Source of the DNA: Sequoia sempervirens
Lineage: Eukaryota; Streptophyta; Pinopsida; Cupressales; Cupressaceae
Assembly (NCBI GenBank): GCA_007258455.2
Contig: VDFB02358134.1
Coordinates: forward strand, 214,063,731 to 214,127,730
Direction: 5' to 3'
Length of the DNA stretch: 64,000 nucleotides
Part shown: piece by piece, positions 26,701 to 38,224 of the stretch
How the letters are laid out: every line of letters starts with the position of its first letter
How positions within the stretch are numbered: position 1 is the stretch's first letter
Program-made: the position numbers and the translations under genes
Notes under the pieces: model-generated
Databases searched by the model: none
Seen by the model: only the letters and a program-made list of their open reading frames with translations
What the model was told of the DNA's origin: nothing

Positions 26701-27939
26701 AAATAAAATATTATCTTTTAAAAGGAGATGTAGGCTATCTAAATCTTGGACTAGGACATGTAGTATGGCTTAGTCTATGGACTATAGTCACATGATGTGA
26801 CGTAGTCTCTTTTGATTCAAATTTTAAAACTCAATCCTCAAAAGTCAAACCTTTTTGAAAGTAATAGTTGCCCATTAGCCTACATGTGAAATAATTGAAT
26901 TTCGTAATCATAAATATTTCTTGTAAGGACACTCCTTGATTATTAGAATTTAACTAGTAACAAGAATCATCTAAAATACTTATTCAATTGTAGAGAATCC
27001 AAAGCTGAATTTAGTATTTATGCAATATATATCTACATCAAACAACTAGATTTGCATCCATACTATATGAGTGGCATGTCTTTAGCAATTAGTTGATCTT
27101 TAGGGACTAAAATACAATGCAGACAAGTCTACAACTCCTACTAGAAGACTATGTCACATTACCTGGACTAGTCTACATGTGATATGACCATCTAATTCTA
27201 GGATACATAATGTGATCCTATTTACAACAACACACTTTACATAATTTGTCACATCACACTAATCATATTTTATTCTGGTTAAAGGCGGAATTTTGAATGA
27301 AAATTAACCCTTTTACATAGACCAAAATAGGTAAACCATTAGAACTCAGCAAAAAATAAAGATACAATTATAAAGACCGATAATTCTAAGACTGCATACC
27401 AACAACCACAACCACAACAAATCAACACATCACCTTGATCATTGTTTTCTCTCTCACAAATTAACAACAAAATTAAATCACTTCGTTGAAAAATACACTT
27501 CTATTCTCTTCAACTACTCAATTACTGTAATCTAAGTCAAACAATGTGCATGTACTCAAAGCTCTTTGGAGTGAATTACACCTTACATTGCCCGGTGCTT
27601 TTGGCCCCTTTAAAGTGAACACCAATATCTAAAATCACTCTAAAGAAGTTTACTTTCTTACATTATCTTAGAATACTTTAGCAAAGCCCCACAAGCAATT
27701 ACTTCTGTAATTCCTTCGTAGTCATATACACATCATTATTTTGTCGTTCTAGGGTGACCTGAGAGAGAAAATTATGGACTCTAATATTAGAATCCCTCTA
27801 CCCTAAACATCGGATGATCCCAAATAAGAGCAAAGCTAGAAATACAATTAATGCTTTCATGGCCAAATGAATAGCATTGATGTCTATGCGCCAAGCCCAA
27901 ATACCATAGGTTTTACATGTTGGCTGCTGAACATGTACA
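23755..27939. other. AT-rich stretch, no gene found
   Basis: Six-frame reading gives only short, low-complexity ORFs. The texture (T-rich plus strand, short homopolymers) resembles the 8.6-11.2 kb spacer, but I could not align the two by eye. From 27240 to 27930 the base composition becomes less extreme ahead of the Gnk2 pseudogene and may contain its lost upstream part. Confidence 0.5.
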
Positions 27940-28506
27940 TGGCAAAACAAAACAAACTGGAAGCATCTTGCATCTTGCAGTTTGCAGGATTGTTCAATAG
28001 AAGCAAACACAACTCTTCGACAACGGTGTGGGAATTCTCTAGGCGGTAGAATTTGGCTTGAAAAGTGCTACTTGCGTTATGAGCACAATAACTTCCTTCG
28101 AGATCTGGACACTACCCCCTATCTAGTCCAAAGCAATCTTCTCAACTCCACAGATCCTGAAGCTTTTGGTTCCACTGTTAAGGGTCTTTTGTCCAATTTG
28201 TTGGTTAAAGTAACTGAATCATCTAATCTGTATTCTTCCGATTCAGCTCTAGATCACTCTTCGTCTACCAAGATTTGCGCACATAATCTTGGAGGTGTGG
28301 TTTATTCTGGAAGTTGTATTGCTCGTTATGATACTTACGGCCAAGATGATGGATTTTCAAACTCATCTACCAACGTCGCCATTATCACACAGTCATTATG
28401 TTTGGTGTGGGAAAACAAAAAGAAAGAAACGTGTAATGTATGTCTCACCTCTCCAAGACAACTAGCACATATCTCCATCTCCATCTGTTGGAGGTCAAAG
28501 ATTTGA
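27940..28506 (+). pseudogene. DUF26/Gnk2 cysteine-rich protein fragment
   Basis: One plus-strand frame is open from the TGA at 27928 to the TGA at 28504. The early part reads GGRIWLEKCYLRYEHNNF, the classic end of a DUF26 (Gnk2, stress-antifungal) domain: Cys, Arg-Tyr-Glu, Phe. A second domain start follows (NSTDPEAFGSTVKGLLSNL) and then its end, GGVVYSGSCIARYDTYG. The middle of the second domain, with its C-x2-C, is missing, and the first domain lacks its N-terminal half and signal peptide. Such proteins are secreted or are the ectodomains of cysteine-rich receptor kinases, and Gnk2 of Ginkgo is antifungal. No transmembrane or kinase part is visible nearby. The last ~40 residues (CNVCLTSPRQ) may be residual sequence or a frame remnant. 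Not functional as it stands. Confidence 0.7.
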
Positions 28507-31029
28507 TTCCGATTGTGTTTTTAATTTTTACTGCAAGTCAGCTAAAATGATTCTACTGTTCCCTGACAGCAGTTGATTTTGAGAAAACTCCAAGACCCAT
28601 TTGTAGAGTTGAATTGTAGAGTTGAATTAGGTTGGAAGCTGCTTTCCCATTCATGGACATGGAAGCACTATGATTCTGCTCTTGATTTTCAATGACATTC
28701 ACCATCTCTCCCAAAGGAAACAATATTGCTAAATGTCATAATGGCAGTAACATGGATATAAGAGGACCTGTGATAATTCTAAGGTGTAAATTATTATTGA
28801 TTGTTATTTTGTTCAATATTTAAAAGGAATATTGATGAATCACTCACAACATTGATAGGACAAGCATAAAAGTTGATGGATATAGGAGGACTTGTGATAG
28901 TCTTACTGTTTGATTGTTAAATTATTCAATATTTAAATAGAATATCAATGAATCCATCGCAATACTAAAAGGACAAGCATGACAAGCATAACAGTTGATG
29001 GGCCTGAAATTCTGGGCTTCTCTGAGGTATCTTCTGGTACAGAACTTTTGACTGCGGAATCCTGCAACAAACATGGAAGTTGTGTCTGTGCCAAGGGTGT
29101 CCTAAGTCACAGTGCAGTTATGGGCCTCCAATATATTTTGTTTTCCCTATAGTTAGTGACACTAAGCAGAACAAGGAAAAAATCTGGGTAACATACTACT
29201 TCCACAGATTCCATCCTCACATATGATTTTTGCTAAGTAGGTAACCACTCTTATTAGAAGAAAAGGTGATTGAGAGGGTACTTAAAATCCAATTTCACAT
29301 TATGATAATATATGTTGGTTATTTCAACTGATTGTCTGATTATATCTAAAGGTAAGTCAAATATTATAATCAAGACTATTAGATCAATGATCAACGAACA
29401 AGAGATAGTTAAACAATTATCCACCTCTGAATTTCAGGCTCTGCAAGATCTAGGGAGATCACCCAATGACACTAAACATGAATATTAACTACAACTATAT
29501 CATAATGTCTAGCAGATTGACTTCATAAAAATGGACAAGCATTTATATGTTTGTAAGCATGAAGAGCAGTCCTTGTTATCTTTGAAACCCTAGTATGAAG
29601 CATAAAAAAAGTTATAAATAAATTACTAGCAATGGCTTTTGGTTTTTATTTTGAGTTTGAAAATAGTTTATGAGATTAACGAAAAATTCATTCAAAATGG
29701 ATTGGTCCCTATCTAGGGTTATGGAGTTGTAATGCCACACAATCTCACATCATACATTCTAAACATATTTTGGTGGTCATTCAATCACTATTACTTTATA
29801 ACAATGAGACCTACTACTAGTTTACAATGCAACTCTTCCTACAAATCCATTTATAATGAAAACAAAAAATGTGTATGAAAAAACCTAAAATCCTTAATTA
29901 CATTATTCAGAGAACATTTCACTATAAAATGGAGACAATTAGCAATGAAGCATATATTTATATAAGATTCACTCAAAATACAACAATGTCTCCATTGAAG
30001 ATTTGCAGGCACATAACTCTATTTCCCCAAATAGATTATGAAATCTTCTACAACCCACCCCTCTTACAACTTTTTAAAATCCCAGAACTCCTTCCAAATA
30101 AATGGAAGATACATTTTAAAGAGGATGAGAAAACTCAAATTAAATCTCACAATGGGGTGCTGGCAAGAAGTTGAGTCCACTTTTTGGCCATTTAGTGGAA
30201 CTGTTTTCCCTGATTTTCAAAATTTGACACATTGACCTTAAAATTTGAAGAAATTAGAGATGGAATCTTCATAAAATGTAGTACTCAAAGTCTAGTTTCC
30301 AAATATGTAATTTATTTCAATACCCAGATGATACAAATTGATTTTCAATAGGCGTTTCTAAAAACCAATGTTTAAAAGTCATTTTTTTTTTACCATACCA
30401 TGCACATGTACATCATCCATATTTTGACCTAAATAATCATATTTTTCTAAATCCTTTTGGGAAAAGATTTGTAACTCACTGAAGCACGCTTCCCATATTT
30501 TTTTGTAACTTTTTATTGAATTTTTTTTTTGTTAATTTTTTATTGGCCATATTTGGTGTTTTAAAAAATCGTCATGTACGTCATGCATAAGATGACCTAA
30601 ACTTATGATTTTTTGAAAAACAAAATAAAATTGAAAAGAATTGTCTGAAGTACGCTTTCGTGCAATCCGTTTGTGAAAATGTTATCTTGATAAAAAGTTA
30701 TTAAAATACTAAAAAACCCTGATAATTCAAGTTTATGGACCTATTTAATTAGAAATTAAATGAAAAATAAAAAATTAATCAAATGGTAAAAAAAATTACA
30801 TATTTGGTATTTGCACTATCTAATCTATAATGGGTTTTAATTTTGTCAAAAAAATCTACAAAAAAAGCCTTCAGACGTATGCCCAAAGTCAGTATTTTTT
30901 TGTGACATTGTTAGGACCTTCAACTTGTAGGTCAAACCAGATCGAAGGCTTAGGTTCAGATCCCCAAACCTTTTTCCGAACTTTTCAATAAAGCGAAAAC
31001 CTGGTCTACATTTTAAATTTTAAAAAAAG
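28507..31029. other. AT-rich stretch with one possible exon relic
   Basis: Mostly non-coding. 28735-28990 contains a ~115-bp imperfect direct duplication (TATAGGAGGACTTGTGATA-like, at about 28755 and 28875). The plus frame 28978-29152 reads VDGPEILGFSEVSSGTEL followed by a short Cys cluster (SCNKHGSCVC) and could be an exon relic linked to the Gnk2 fragment, but I cannot name it. 29.2-31.0 kb shows nothing else. Confidence 0.4.
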
Positions 31030-31030
31030 G

Positions 31031-31215
31031 GACCATGTTTACTAAATGGGATCCCATTTATAATTCACTTATTGAAAATTTATTAGCGGAGCCATTGGAA
31101 AATGGAACGGGAACGAGATCTTGATTTGTTTAACTTGGGATCATGTTTACTAAATGAGATCTTGATTTTTATAAATCGGGATCCCATTTCTTAAACGGGA
31201 TCTCGAGTTATTTTT
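31031..31215. repeat. GGGATC-rich short repeats, direct and inverted
   Basis: The phrase ATGTTTACTAAATGxGATC occurs at about 31036 and 31144. CGGGATCCCATTT and relatives, partly palindromic, occur at 31048, 31187 and 31199. It resembles a subterminal transposase-binding array and lies about 800 bp left of the transposase start. A single CGGGATCCCATTT also occurs at about 44799. Confidence 0.4.
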
Positions 31216-31394
31216 TACCATTATTTTTTATTTTACTGTCAAAAAGGGGCATGTCGAGTTTGAGAATCATTTTGTATGGCCAACTTCAACATATTCCCTA
31301 TTTTCTATCACCTTTTGTCTTGTTGAAGCTCTTCAAGTTGGGATTTTTTTCAATTTTGAAAGGAGGCATCATTGGGACGCTATGACAAAAGAAT

Positions 31395-31950
31395 TTTGTT
31401 GAATTGCTACTTGTTTGAAGGAGGAAGAATTTTTTTGTTGAATTGCTATTTGTTTTCAAAGGAGGAAGATTAATTTTATTTATTTGCTATTTGTTTGAAG
31501 GAGGAAGGGAATGTTTTTTGAATTCCTATTTTCTTTCAAAGAAGGATGAAATTTTTTGTTTAATTGAGCTACTTGATTGGAGGAAGAGAAATTTTGTGCA
31601 TTTTCTATTTGTTTCAAATGAGGAATCTAGGAATTTCATTTATTTGCTATTTGTTTGAAGGAGGAAGATAAATTTTGTTGAAATCCTATAAATGTTTTCA
31701 AAGGAGGATGAGAAATTTTGTTTGATTGAGCTACTTTTTTAGAGGAGGAAGATATTTTTTTTGCAATTGCTACTTGTTTGAAGGAGGAAGAGGAATTTTG
31801 TTTAATTGATACTTGTTTAAAGGAGGAAGAGGATTCTTGTTCAATTGCTACTTGTTTGAAAGAGGAAGAGGAAATTTGTTCAATTGCTACTTGTTTGAAG
31901 GAGGAAGAGGAATTTTGTGAACAATTGCTACTTGTTTGAAGGAGGAACAA
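31395..31950. repeat. 39-bp minisatellite, ~13-14 degenerate units
   Basis: The unit core is GCTACTTGTTTGAAGGAGGA followed by an AGAATTTTGTT-like part. The right half (31770-31950) has the most regular units at exactly 39 bp; the left half is more diverged. Because 39 is a multiple of three, the minus strand stays open and reads a 13-residue repeat (SSSFKQVAIEQxS). It directly precedes the transposase start. Confidence 0.8.
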
Positions 31951-32439
31951 ACAAGGAAGACTCTCAAGTTTTTGACATTCATTTGTTTATACTTCAAAAA
32001 ATTTCAATCATGGGATCACAATATTGGAATAAGAGGAAAGATAGGAAGGTATTGACCCTTGAAGAAATTAAAGAAAAGAGAGAGAAGGAGAAACAAAGAC
32101 AAAGAGAAAGAAGAATGAGAATTTGATCAATGAATGATGGTGAAGTATCCATTTCCACAACTATTGACGATAAAAACATTGAGGAGACCATTGATGTAGA
32201 CAATGCAAAATTGCAAGAGGTGAATGTGGAAACTAATATGAATATACAAACTACTCCAGGCATGTCTTCAAATATCCCTTCCAATGCTATGGAGAATGTT
32301 TCAATAGGCACAAGTCCAGGTATGTCTTCAAATCCACCTTTAAGCCTCATGGAAATGGTGTTTATTAGAGCTTTAGAAGAGGCTGGATATCACAGTGTTG
32401 GCATTGATAATATTTGTAGAGTTAAAGATTTGAGTCAAA

Positions 32440-32695
32440 TTGTTGTTGAAAATGAAAATGAAAATGAAAACCATTTTGTTGTGGAAAATGAAAATGAAAA
32501 TCCCCTTAATGAAAATGAAAATGAAAATACTTTTATTGAAAATGAAAATGAATACCGTTTTGTTGTTGAAAATGAAAATGAAAATCTTTTAATTGAAAAT
32601 GAAAATGAAAAATGAAGATGAAGATGTAGATGAAAATGAAAATGAAAATGAAGATGAGAATGAATATGAAAATGAAAATGAAAATGAAAATAGTT
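32440..32695 (+). repeat. (GAAAAT)n hexanucleotide tract within the transposase gene
   Basis: About 30 imperfect GAAAAT units code for alternating Glu-Asn. Four interruptions carry a related phrase (NHFVV, NTFI, YRFVV, NLLI), so a longer unit of roughly 50-60 bp was amplified too. An extra A near 32611 throws the frame, after which GAT-containing units give Glu-Asp. Confidence 0.85.
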
Positions 32696-35079
32696 TCAAA
32701 TGAATATTTTTTAAAAAAGATTGAAAGTGATGTTTTTTATAATCTTCCTGGTAATATTTCTTGGAGACAAATATGAACACATGCTAATAGATTATACAAT
32801 CATTTTTTTATCATAAAAAACTTTTAGTTCAATGTCAACTAATGATGCAAATAATGAGAATGCGAAAAATGTGAAAAATAATGAAAAAGTTGGGCACTTT
32901 TGTTAAACAAAGAAGAAAAGATCAATTAGTAAAACATGTTATGTCTACTATTGCTAGTGCCATTCAGTCTATTGGCAAAGATAGTAGATCTAAACATAAG
33001 AATGCAGCAAGAAGAGCTATAACAACTGCTATAGTTAATACATCAACTTTGAATAAAAGAATGGTAAGCAATATTAGTGAAGTTTTAAAAATACATCCTA
33101 AAATATTGCTAAGAGTGGCAAAAAGAAGTGAAAGTATAGAAAATGATCCTATAAACCAATTTTGGAGTTTCAGTGGTAGACTCTCGAGGTCTGATATGAA
33201 ATTGAATGTTGAAATTAAATCTTTTATTGAAAAATATTAGCATGATAATACTAGGGTATCATCTAATGATCGAGATGTTTTAAAATTAAGGGTGGGGTCC
33301 AAAGTTCATGATCCTCATCCAAAATACCTATTAGATAGAACACAAACTGAATTTTATAAAAAAAATTGTGGTGATTTAGTGTTACCTGGTAATATTAAAA
33401 TAATTCAAAGGTCTTTTGAAAAATGTAAACCATGGTATGTAAAAATTAATAAAGAACGAATATCTTGTTGTTGTAAAACACATGTTCCATTTCGTTACTT
33501 TTATGATTTTTTTCAATATATACTTTGTACTTTGCATGCTAACATGATTATGTAGGAATGTGGTATCAATATGCCACCTAAAACAATAAGGGAGTTTATA
33601 TCAAGTTTATTTTGTGAAAGATCTAATGAAAAATTATTTTATTCAAGTTCTTGTATTTCTGGACAATGCACTAGTTGTGGAAATCTTTCATTCTTCAGAG
33701 TTTGCATTCATGAAAGTGTTGATAATGATTTTTGAAAACAATTAGTTGATGTTAAAATATTTAACAATGTTAACTATTCTCTAAAAGATGGAAAAATTGG
33801 AAAGTGTTGTGATGTAGTTACAGAAAAAGTTAGTGTACATGCATTCATATTAGAATTTAAGAATAAAATTTTACCAAAATATGTCATGCACTCTCAACAT
33901 GCTCGATGGCTTGATGGCCAGTTTCACGCATGTAGAAACACATTTCCAATTGGTACTATACTTTCAATGGTTGATTAAATTGCAGAAAATTATACTCTAG
34001 CTTCGCAAGAGGAAATTCAATCACAGTATTATAATTCAGTGCAAGTAGCTATGTTTGTCAATATTGTTTATAGACATGTAGATGATAGTATAGAGGATGA
34101 TAGAAATTTTTTGAGGGAGTATCATTTTTATTTGAGTGGAAACCGGTTGCACTCATCAAAGTTTTTTCAATATTGTTTCAATATATTTTATAGAAATTTA
34201 AGAGAAAGAGGAATCCAGATGATAGAAAACCTCATATGGTCAGATAATTGTATGTGGAAATTCAAGAATACTTGAATGTTCTATTGGTTAAGTAGGGTTC
34301 ACAAGGAACGTAATGTCCAACATATATGGAGTTTTTTGAAGCTAGGCATGGTAAAGGACAACATGATGGAGTTGTGCGTGTGTCAAAAGAATTTTTGCTA
34401 GAGAACAATTAAAATTCTAGGATGCAATAAAATTTAAAGATGTGCGTGGGATTGTGGATTGGTGCAATACAATATTATCTGCACTTGTTTCGAGTGAGTA
34501 CTCTACAATTTGTTGATTCTTTTGGATGGTTGAAAAAGAGAACATTCTACCTAGAGTTGACTATGAGACAATCAGTGGATCTACTAAATGGAATTCATTT
34601 AGGAGTTTGACAACAAGCACATGGACTATCTGAACCAGGGAGCTTGCATGTTTTTGTCAATTTTGTATCTTAGGAGATTGGGAAGCATGTGAAAATACAT
34701 AATGGGTTGAAGAGTGGGAGCAAAGATCGTTGACACTTGCACAAGCACATGATCAATATGAAAGAACTATTGAAGGAAATGATAAAGTGTTTGCATCTGA
34801 AGACTATGACCATGATTTAGACCTTGTACAAGAAGGTAATTTAGTTTAATTTATTTCATTTTATTTCACTTTATTAATTTATTTTGTAATATTACTAAAT
34901 TATTTATATGGATACATGCAAGTTATTAAATCAAAAAAAAATTGTTGAACATGTGTATGTTGTTGTTGCACCTGAGGGGAATGAAGAGGATACAAAATAT
35001 TGGTTGGCTCATTGTGTGGATACTAAACATAAGTTAATATCACCTCGAGAAGATGATGATGGCTATCATTATCCAATAG

Positions 35080-35226
35080 GTACGGTGATCCCCTTAAGAC
35101 ATCCCCTTAAGGAAATTTTGATAACAAGTTTTTGATCCCCTTAAGCAAATTTTTAGAACAAGTCTTTGATCCCCTTAAGAAAATTTTGAGAACATATTTG
35201 ATGATGGTTTTCATGTTTTCCAATAG
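35080..35226. repeat. Transposase intron 2 with CCCCTTAAG repeats
   Basis: The intron runs from donor GTACGG (after CCAATAG) to acceptor TTCCAATAG. Four CCCCTTAAG words lie inside it, three of them with the spacing TTTGATCCCCTTAAG followed by an AAATTTT(G/A)AGAAC-like part. The same compound word occurs in the right-edge array at 42464, 42832 and 43428, tying the two places together. Confidence 0.6.
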
Positions 35227-35589
35227 GATTTTTGGTGGTTGTTGGCACTTAGCTACGAAAATACCTGATAAGGAAGAATGGTCTACCTGCATTCGAAGAT
35301 TATGAAACACATAAAAATATTATACACTATTCACATTTGGTGGTGGTAGCAAATATAAAACTAGATCGCTATTGTGGAAGACCTACAAATAAAGTGCTAT
35401 GGAAAATTTCTATGGAAAAGCATGAGACAATCATAGATGCATTGCAAAAAAGAGAGGATACAGATGGTACAATTGAATAAGTAAATATAGGTAAATAGAA
35501 TTTTAGTTTTATATTGTCCTTTTAAATAGATTAAATACATTTTTTGATATTGGTCAAGTGTGTTACTAGTTGAAATTGATTTAAATTGT

Positions 35590-35875
35590 CCTTTTATAGA
35601 TCCTTAAGCCATAATAACAAAAAGGAGAGCCCATGCAGATTCAACCTAGACAACATGGAATACTTGGTAAAAGCAGGTAATTATTAGTTAAATTATATTT
35701 AAATACATGTTTTGATTAAATATATTGATATTTCTTGTACATTAATAGTTAAAATTGATTTATTATCCTTTTTTGTATCCTTAAGACATCATCACATTGA
35801 TCTCATACTTTGAAACAAAAAGGGGAGGATGCCTGGATTCGACCTACACACATGTGTGGAATACTTTTAAATACA
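35590..35875 (+). pseudogene. Duplicated last exon of the transposase gene
   Basis: Two blocks, about 35604-35677 and 35785-35872, each follow a T-rich stretch ending in (C/T)CTTTTxTA and begin ATCCTTAAG. In the same phase they read TKRRAHADST-stop-TTWNTW and TKRGGCLDSTYTHVWNTF. The shared sequence, about 180 bp apart, points to a tandem duplication of a C-terminal exon. The first copy is followed by a GTAATTATT donor-like site. Confidence 0.5.
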
Positions 35876-36264
35876 TGTACTTGAGTTGTGTACATATGTA
35901 TAGTTTTATATATATTAAAATATGTATGTTCTCATGATTTCATTGATATTGCTTGTACCTTTCTGATATCAAGTTGCATGAAGACCTACTACATTCTAGG
36001 CATGAGTTTGGGATGTTCTTGAGATTTCATAGCCAAATTTTCTAAACATTGTTTTGAGATGACATATATGTACATACATACTTACACAATTAAACATTTT
36101 GTACAAATTACAAATACATGTGCATACACAATTATGTACTCTATGTACTTTTATGTATCAAAATCAATATTCTATATATTTTGTTTGTTAAATGTGCATA
36201 TTTTCCTACTTTGAAACTTTATATTTTATTATATAATCACTAAATATCATGTATAAATTATTGT

Positions 36265-36862
36265 TAAATCAATTTATACTCTTCTTTGATCCCCTTAAGA
36301 TGTCATATTAGGACCCCTTAAGACATCCCCTTAAGACGTATCATATTAGTACATATCCTAAATATTATACTTAATTATATCATTTGTTATGATGAGTCAC
36401 CCTAAAGTATAATACTTGTTTATATCACTTAATATTTATACTTAATTATACTCTTCTTTGATCCCCTTAAGACGTCATATTAGGACCCCTTAAGACGTCT
36501 TGTATTAGCACATATCCTAAATATTATACTTAAGTATATCATTTTTTATGATGACTCACCCTAAAGTATAATACTTGTTTATATAATTTAATATTTATAC
36601 TCAATTATACTCTTCTTTGATCCCCTTAAGACGTTGTATTAGGACCCCTTAAGACATCCCCTTAAGATGTGTTGTATTAGCACATATCCTAAATATTATA
36701 CTTAATTATATCATTTGTTATGATGACTCACCCTAAAGTATAATACTTGTTTATATCACTTAATATTTATACTTAATTATACTCTCCTTTGATCCCCTTA
36801 AGGCATTGTATTAGGACCCCTTAAGACATCCCCTTAAGACAACCTATAAATTAGTGTTGGAT
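36265..36862. repeat. Tandem repeat of ~160-180 bp, four units
   Basis: Each unit contains CTTTGATCCCCTTAAG, then ATTAGGACCCCTTAAGAC, a TATCCTAAATATTATACTTA phrase and a CACCCTAAAGTATAATACTT phrase. Units start near 36269, 36448, 36609 and 36780. Inner words ATTATACTTAATTATA are near-palindromic. The array lies between the 3' ends of the two convergent genes. Confidence 0.8.
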
Positions 36863-37699
36863 GCTATTATTTGTTTTGAAAGCTTATAAATTAGTGTTTT
36901 TTGTGGAACATGAGGTCAAGAGGATTTTTATGTTCTTAATTTTTCTCTAGCACTTTGCATGATTTGTAAATATGGGACTACATGATTTAATTTCAAAACT
37001 TTAGCCTATTTTTGGATAATTAAGTTCTTTAATTTAATGTTGTAAAAGAACTAGGAAATATGGTGTATCCTAATAGAACAACTTTTTCTGAAAAACTCAT
37101 TGCATTTTGATTGGTATTTATGTTTAGTTTATAGAATTTATTAATGCTTTTGTTCTCTAATCTTGTATGGTATTGTTTATTTCTTAAAATTTCGTCATTT
37201 GTGGTCTATAAATGGACTGCTTTTGTTAGTAAATTATGATTTATTGACTAATTATTGATTGACGTGAATTGAATAAGTTCATTGACTAATTATCGCTAAT
37301 TATTAAATGTAAATATCATGTATATCATGTATGGGATCACTAAATTTGTAAAGTAAAAAAATTAAAATGTCCTATTAATTTCAACTTTAATTTCATATTT
37401 ATATTTAATTTCACATTAATGTCCTATATTAATGTCTTGACTATGAACATAAAATGCATAAATGTACATGTGTAAATTAAAATTGAACAATAATAAATTC
37501 CATAATTTACAATATATTAAGTGCATAAAACCAATATATTAAGCACATGAAATAAAGTCCACCAGAGTACAACCCATGAACTAAAGTCCAACAAAGTACT
37601 TTATCGATGAAATATAAAGTCCAATAGAGTACATGGGAAACCAAATATGTACTAGTCCATGAAATAATCAAATATAACCCATAAAATCATGTTCAGGTC
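36863..37699. other. AT-rich stretch between convergent genes, nothing found
   Basis: No ORF or splice-consistent exon stands out. Short direct repeats such as (T)AATGTCCTAT (about 37368, 37417) and AAAGTCCA(A/C)CA (about 37554-37625) are present. Confidence 0.5.
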
Positions 37700-38128
37700 A
37701 TGTATCATCTCTATAATCAAGAGACCTCTTCACACCATGCGGACTATGCAGATGACCTGAAACACTATGTACAAGAGAAAGATGAAATCAGATGTAAGAC
37801 GATGAAAAATTATTTAATGACAATTTAATTTATAATTCATCATAAAATTAAATTACTATCATATCTAGGTCTAGATGCTCTGGTGCACCTAGACCAACCT
37901 CTAAATTCTCTGAGTTAATCTACATAAACAAGACAAAGAAAGTTGAAATTAGATGTAAGTCTACAATTAAAAATGATTTAATTCAATTTAATTTATAATT
38001 TATCATATTTAAATTATACTATATTCTGAGGTTGTGCACCCTCTACTCCAGGACCTGTTTGTACATGCTCAACTACAAGATGTGTCTCATGCTATAAAAG
38101 AAAAAGAATTTAAAACATGTATTAGCTC

Positions 38129-38129
<1 letters not shown>

Positions 38130-38218
<89 letters not shown>
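38130..38218. repeat. (TA)n microsatellite
   Basis: An almost pure TA run of about 85 bp inside an intron of the minus-strand gene. The small plus ORF across it (YIYIYI) is an artefact. Confidence 0.95.

Positions 38219-38224
<6 letters not shown>

Larger units (their letters stand above)
32010..35480 (+). pseudogene. DDE-type transposase relic of an unassigned family
   Basis: Starts ATG 32010 (MGSQYWNKRKDRK), a basic, Arg/Glu/Lys-rich N-terminus broken by TGA 32124. An Asn/Glu-rich repeat follows (32440-32695). From 32881 one frame runs to 34275 with stops at 33238, 33553, 33733, 33976 and 34273. It holds a Cys cluster (ERISCCCKTH; CTSCGNLSFFRVC), then VD-x2-AENYTLASQEEIQS (first Asp 33973), SDNC-x3-FKN (second Asp 34243) and, after a one-base shift, FFEARHGKGQHDG (Glu 34338). 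This gives a D-D-E set like that of uncharacterised transposases in invertebrates and early plants. After another shift, CFCQFCILGDWEAC ends exon 1 near 34835 (donor GTAATT). Exon 2 (34923-35079) has YWLAHCVDTKHKL; exon 3 (35227-35480) ends at TAA. At least nine stops and two shifts: dead. Confidence 0.7.

Noticed and set aside
31636..31950. Minus-strand 104-residue ORF with SSSFKQVAIEQ repeats
   Set aside because: The 39-bp period keeps any frame open; there is no non-repeat coding sequence, start context or homologue.
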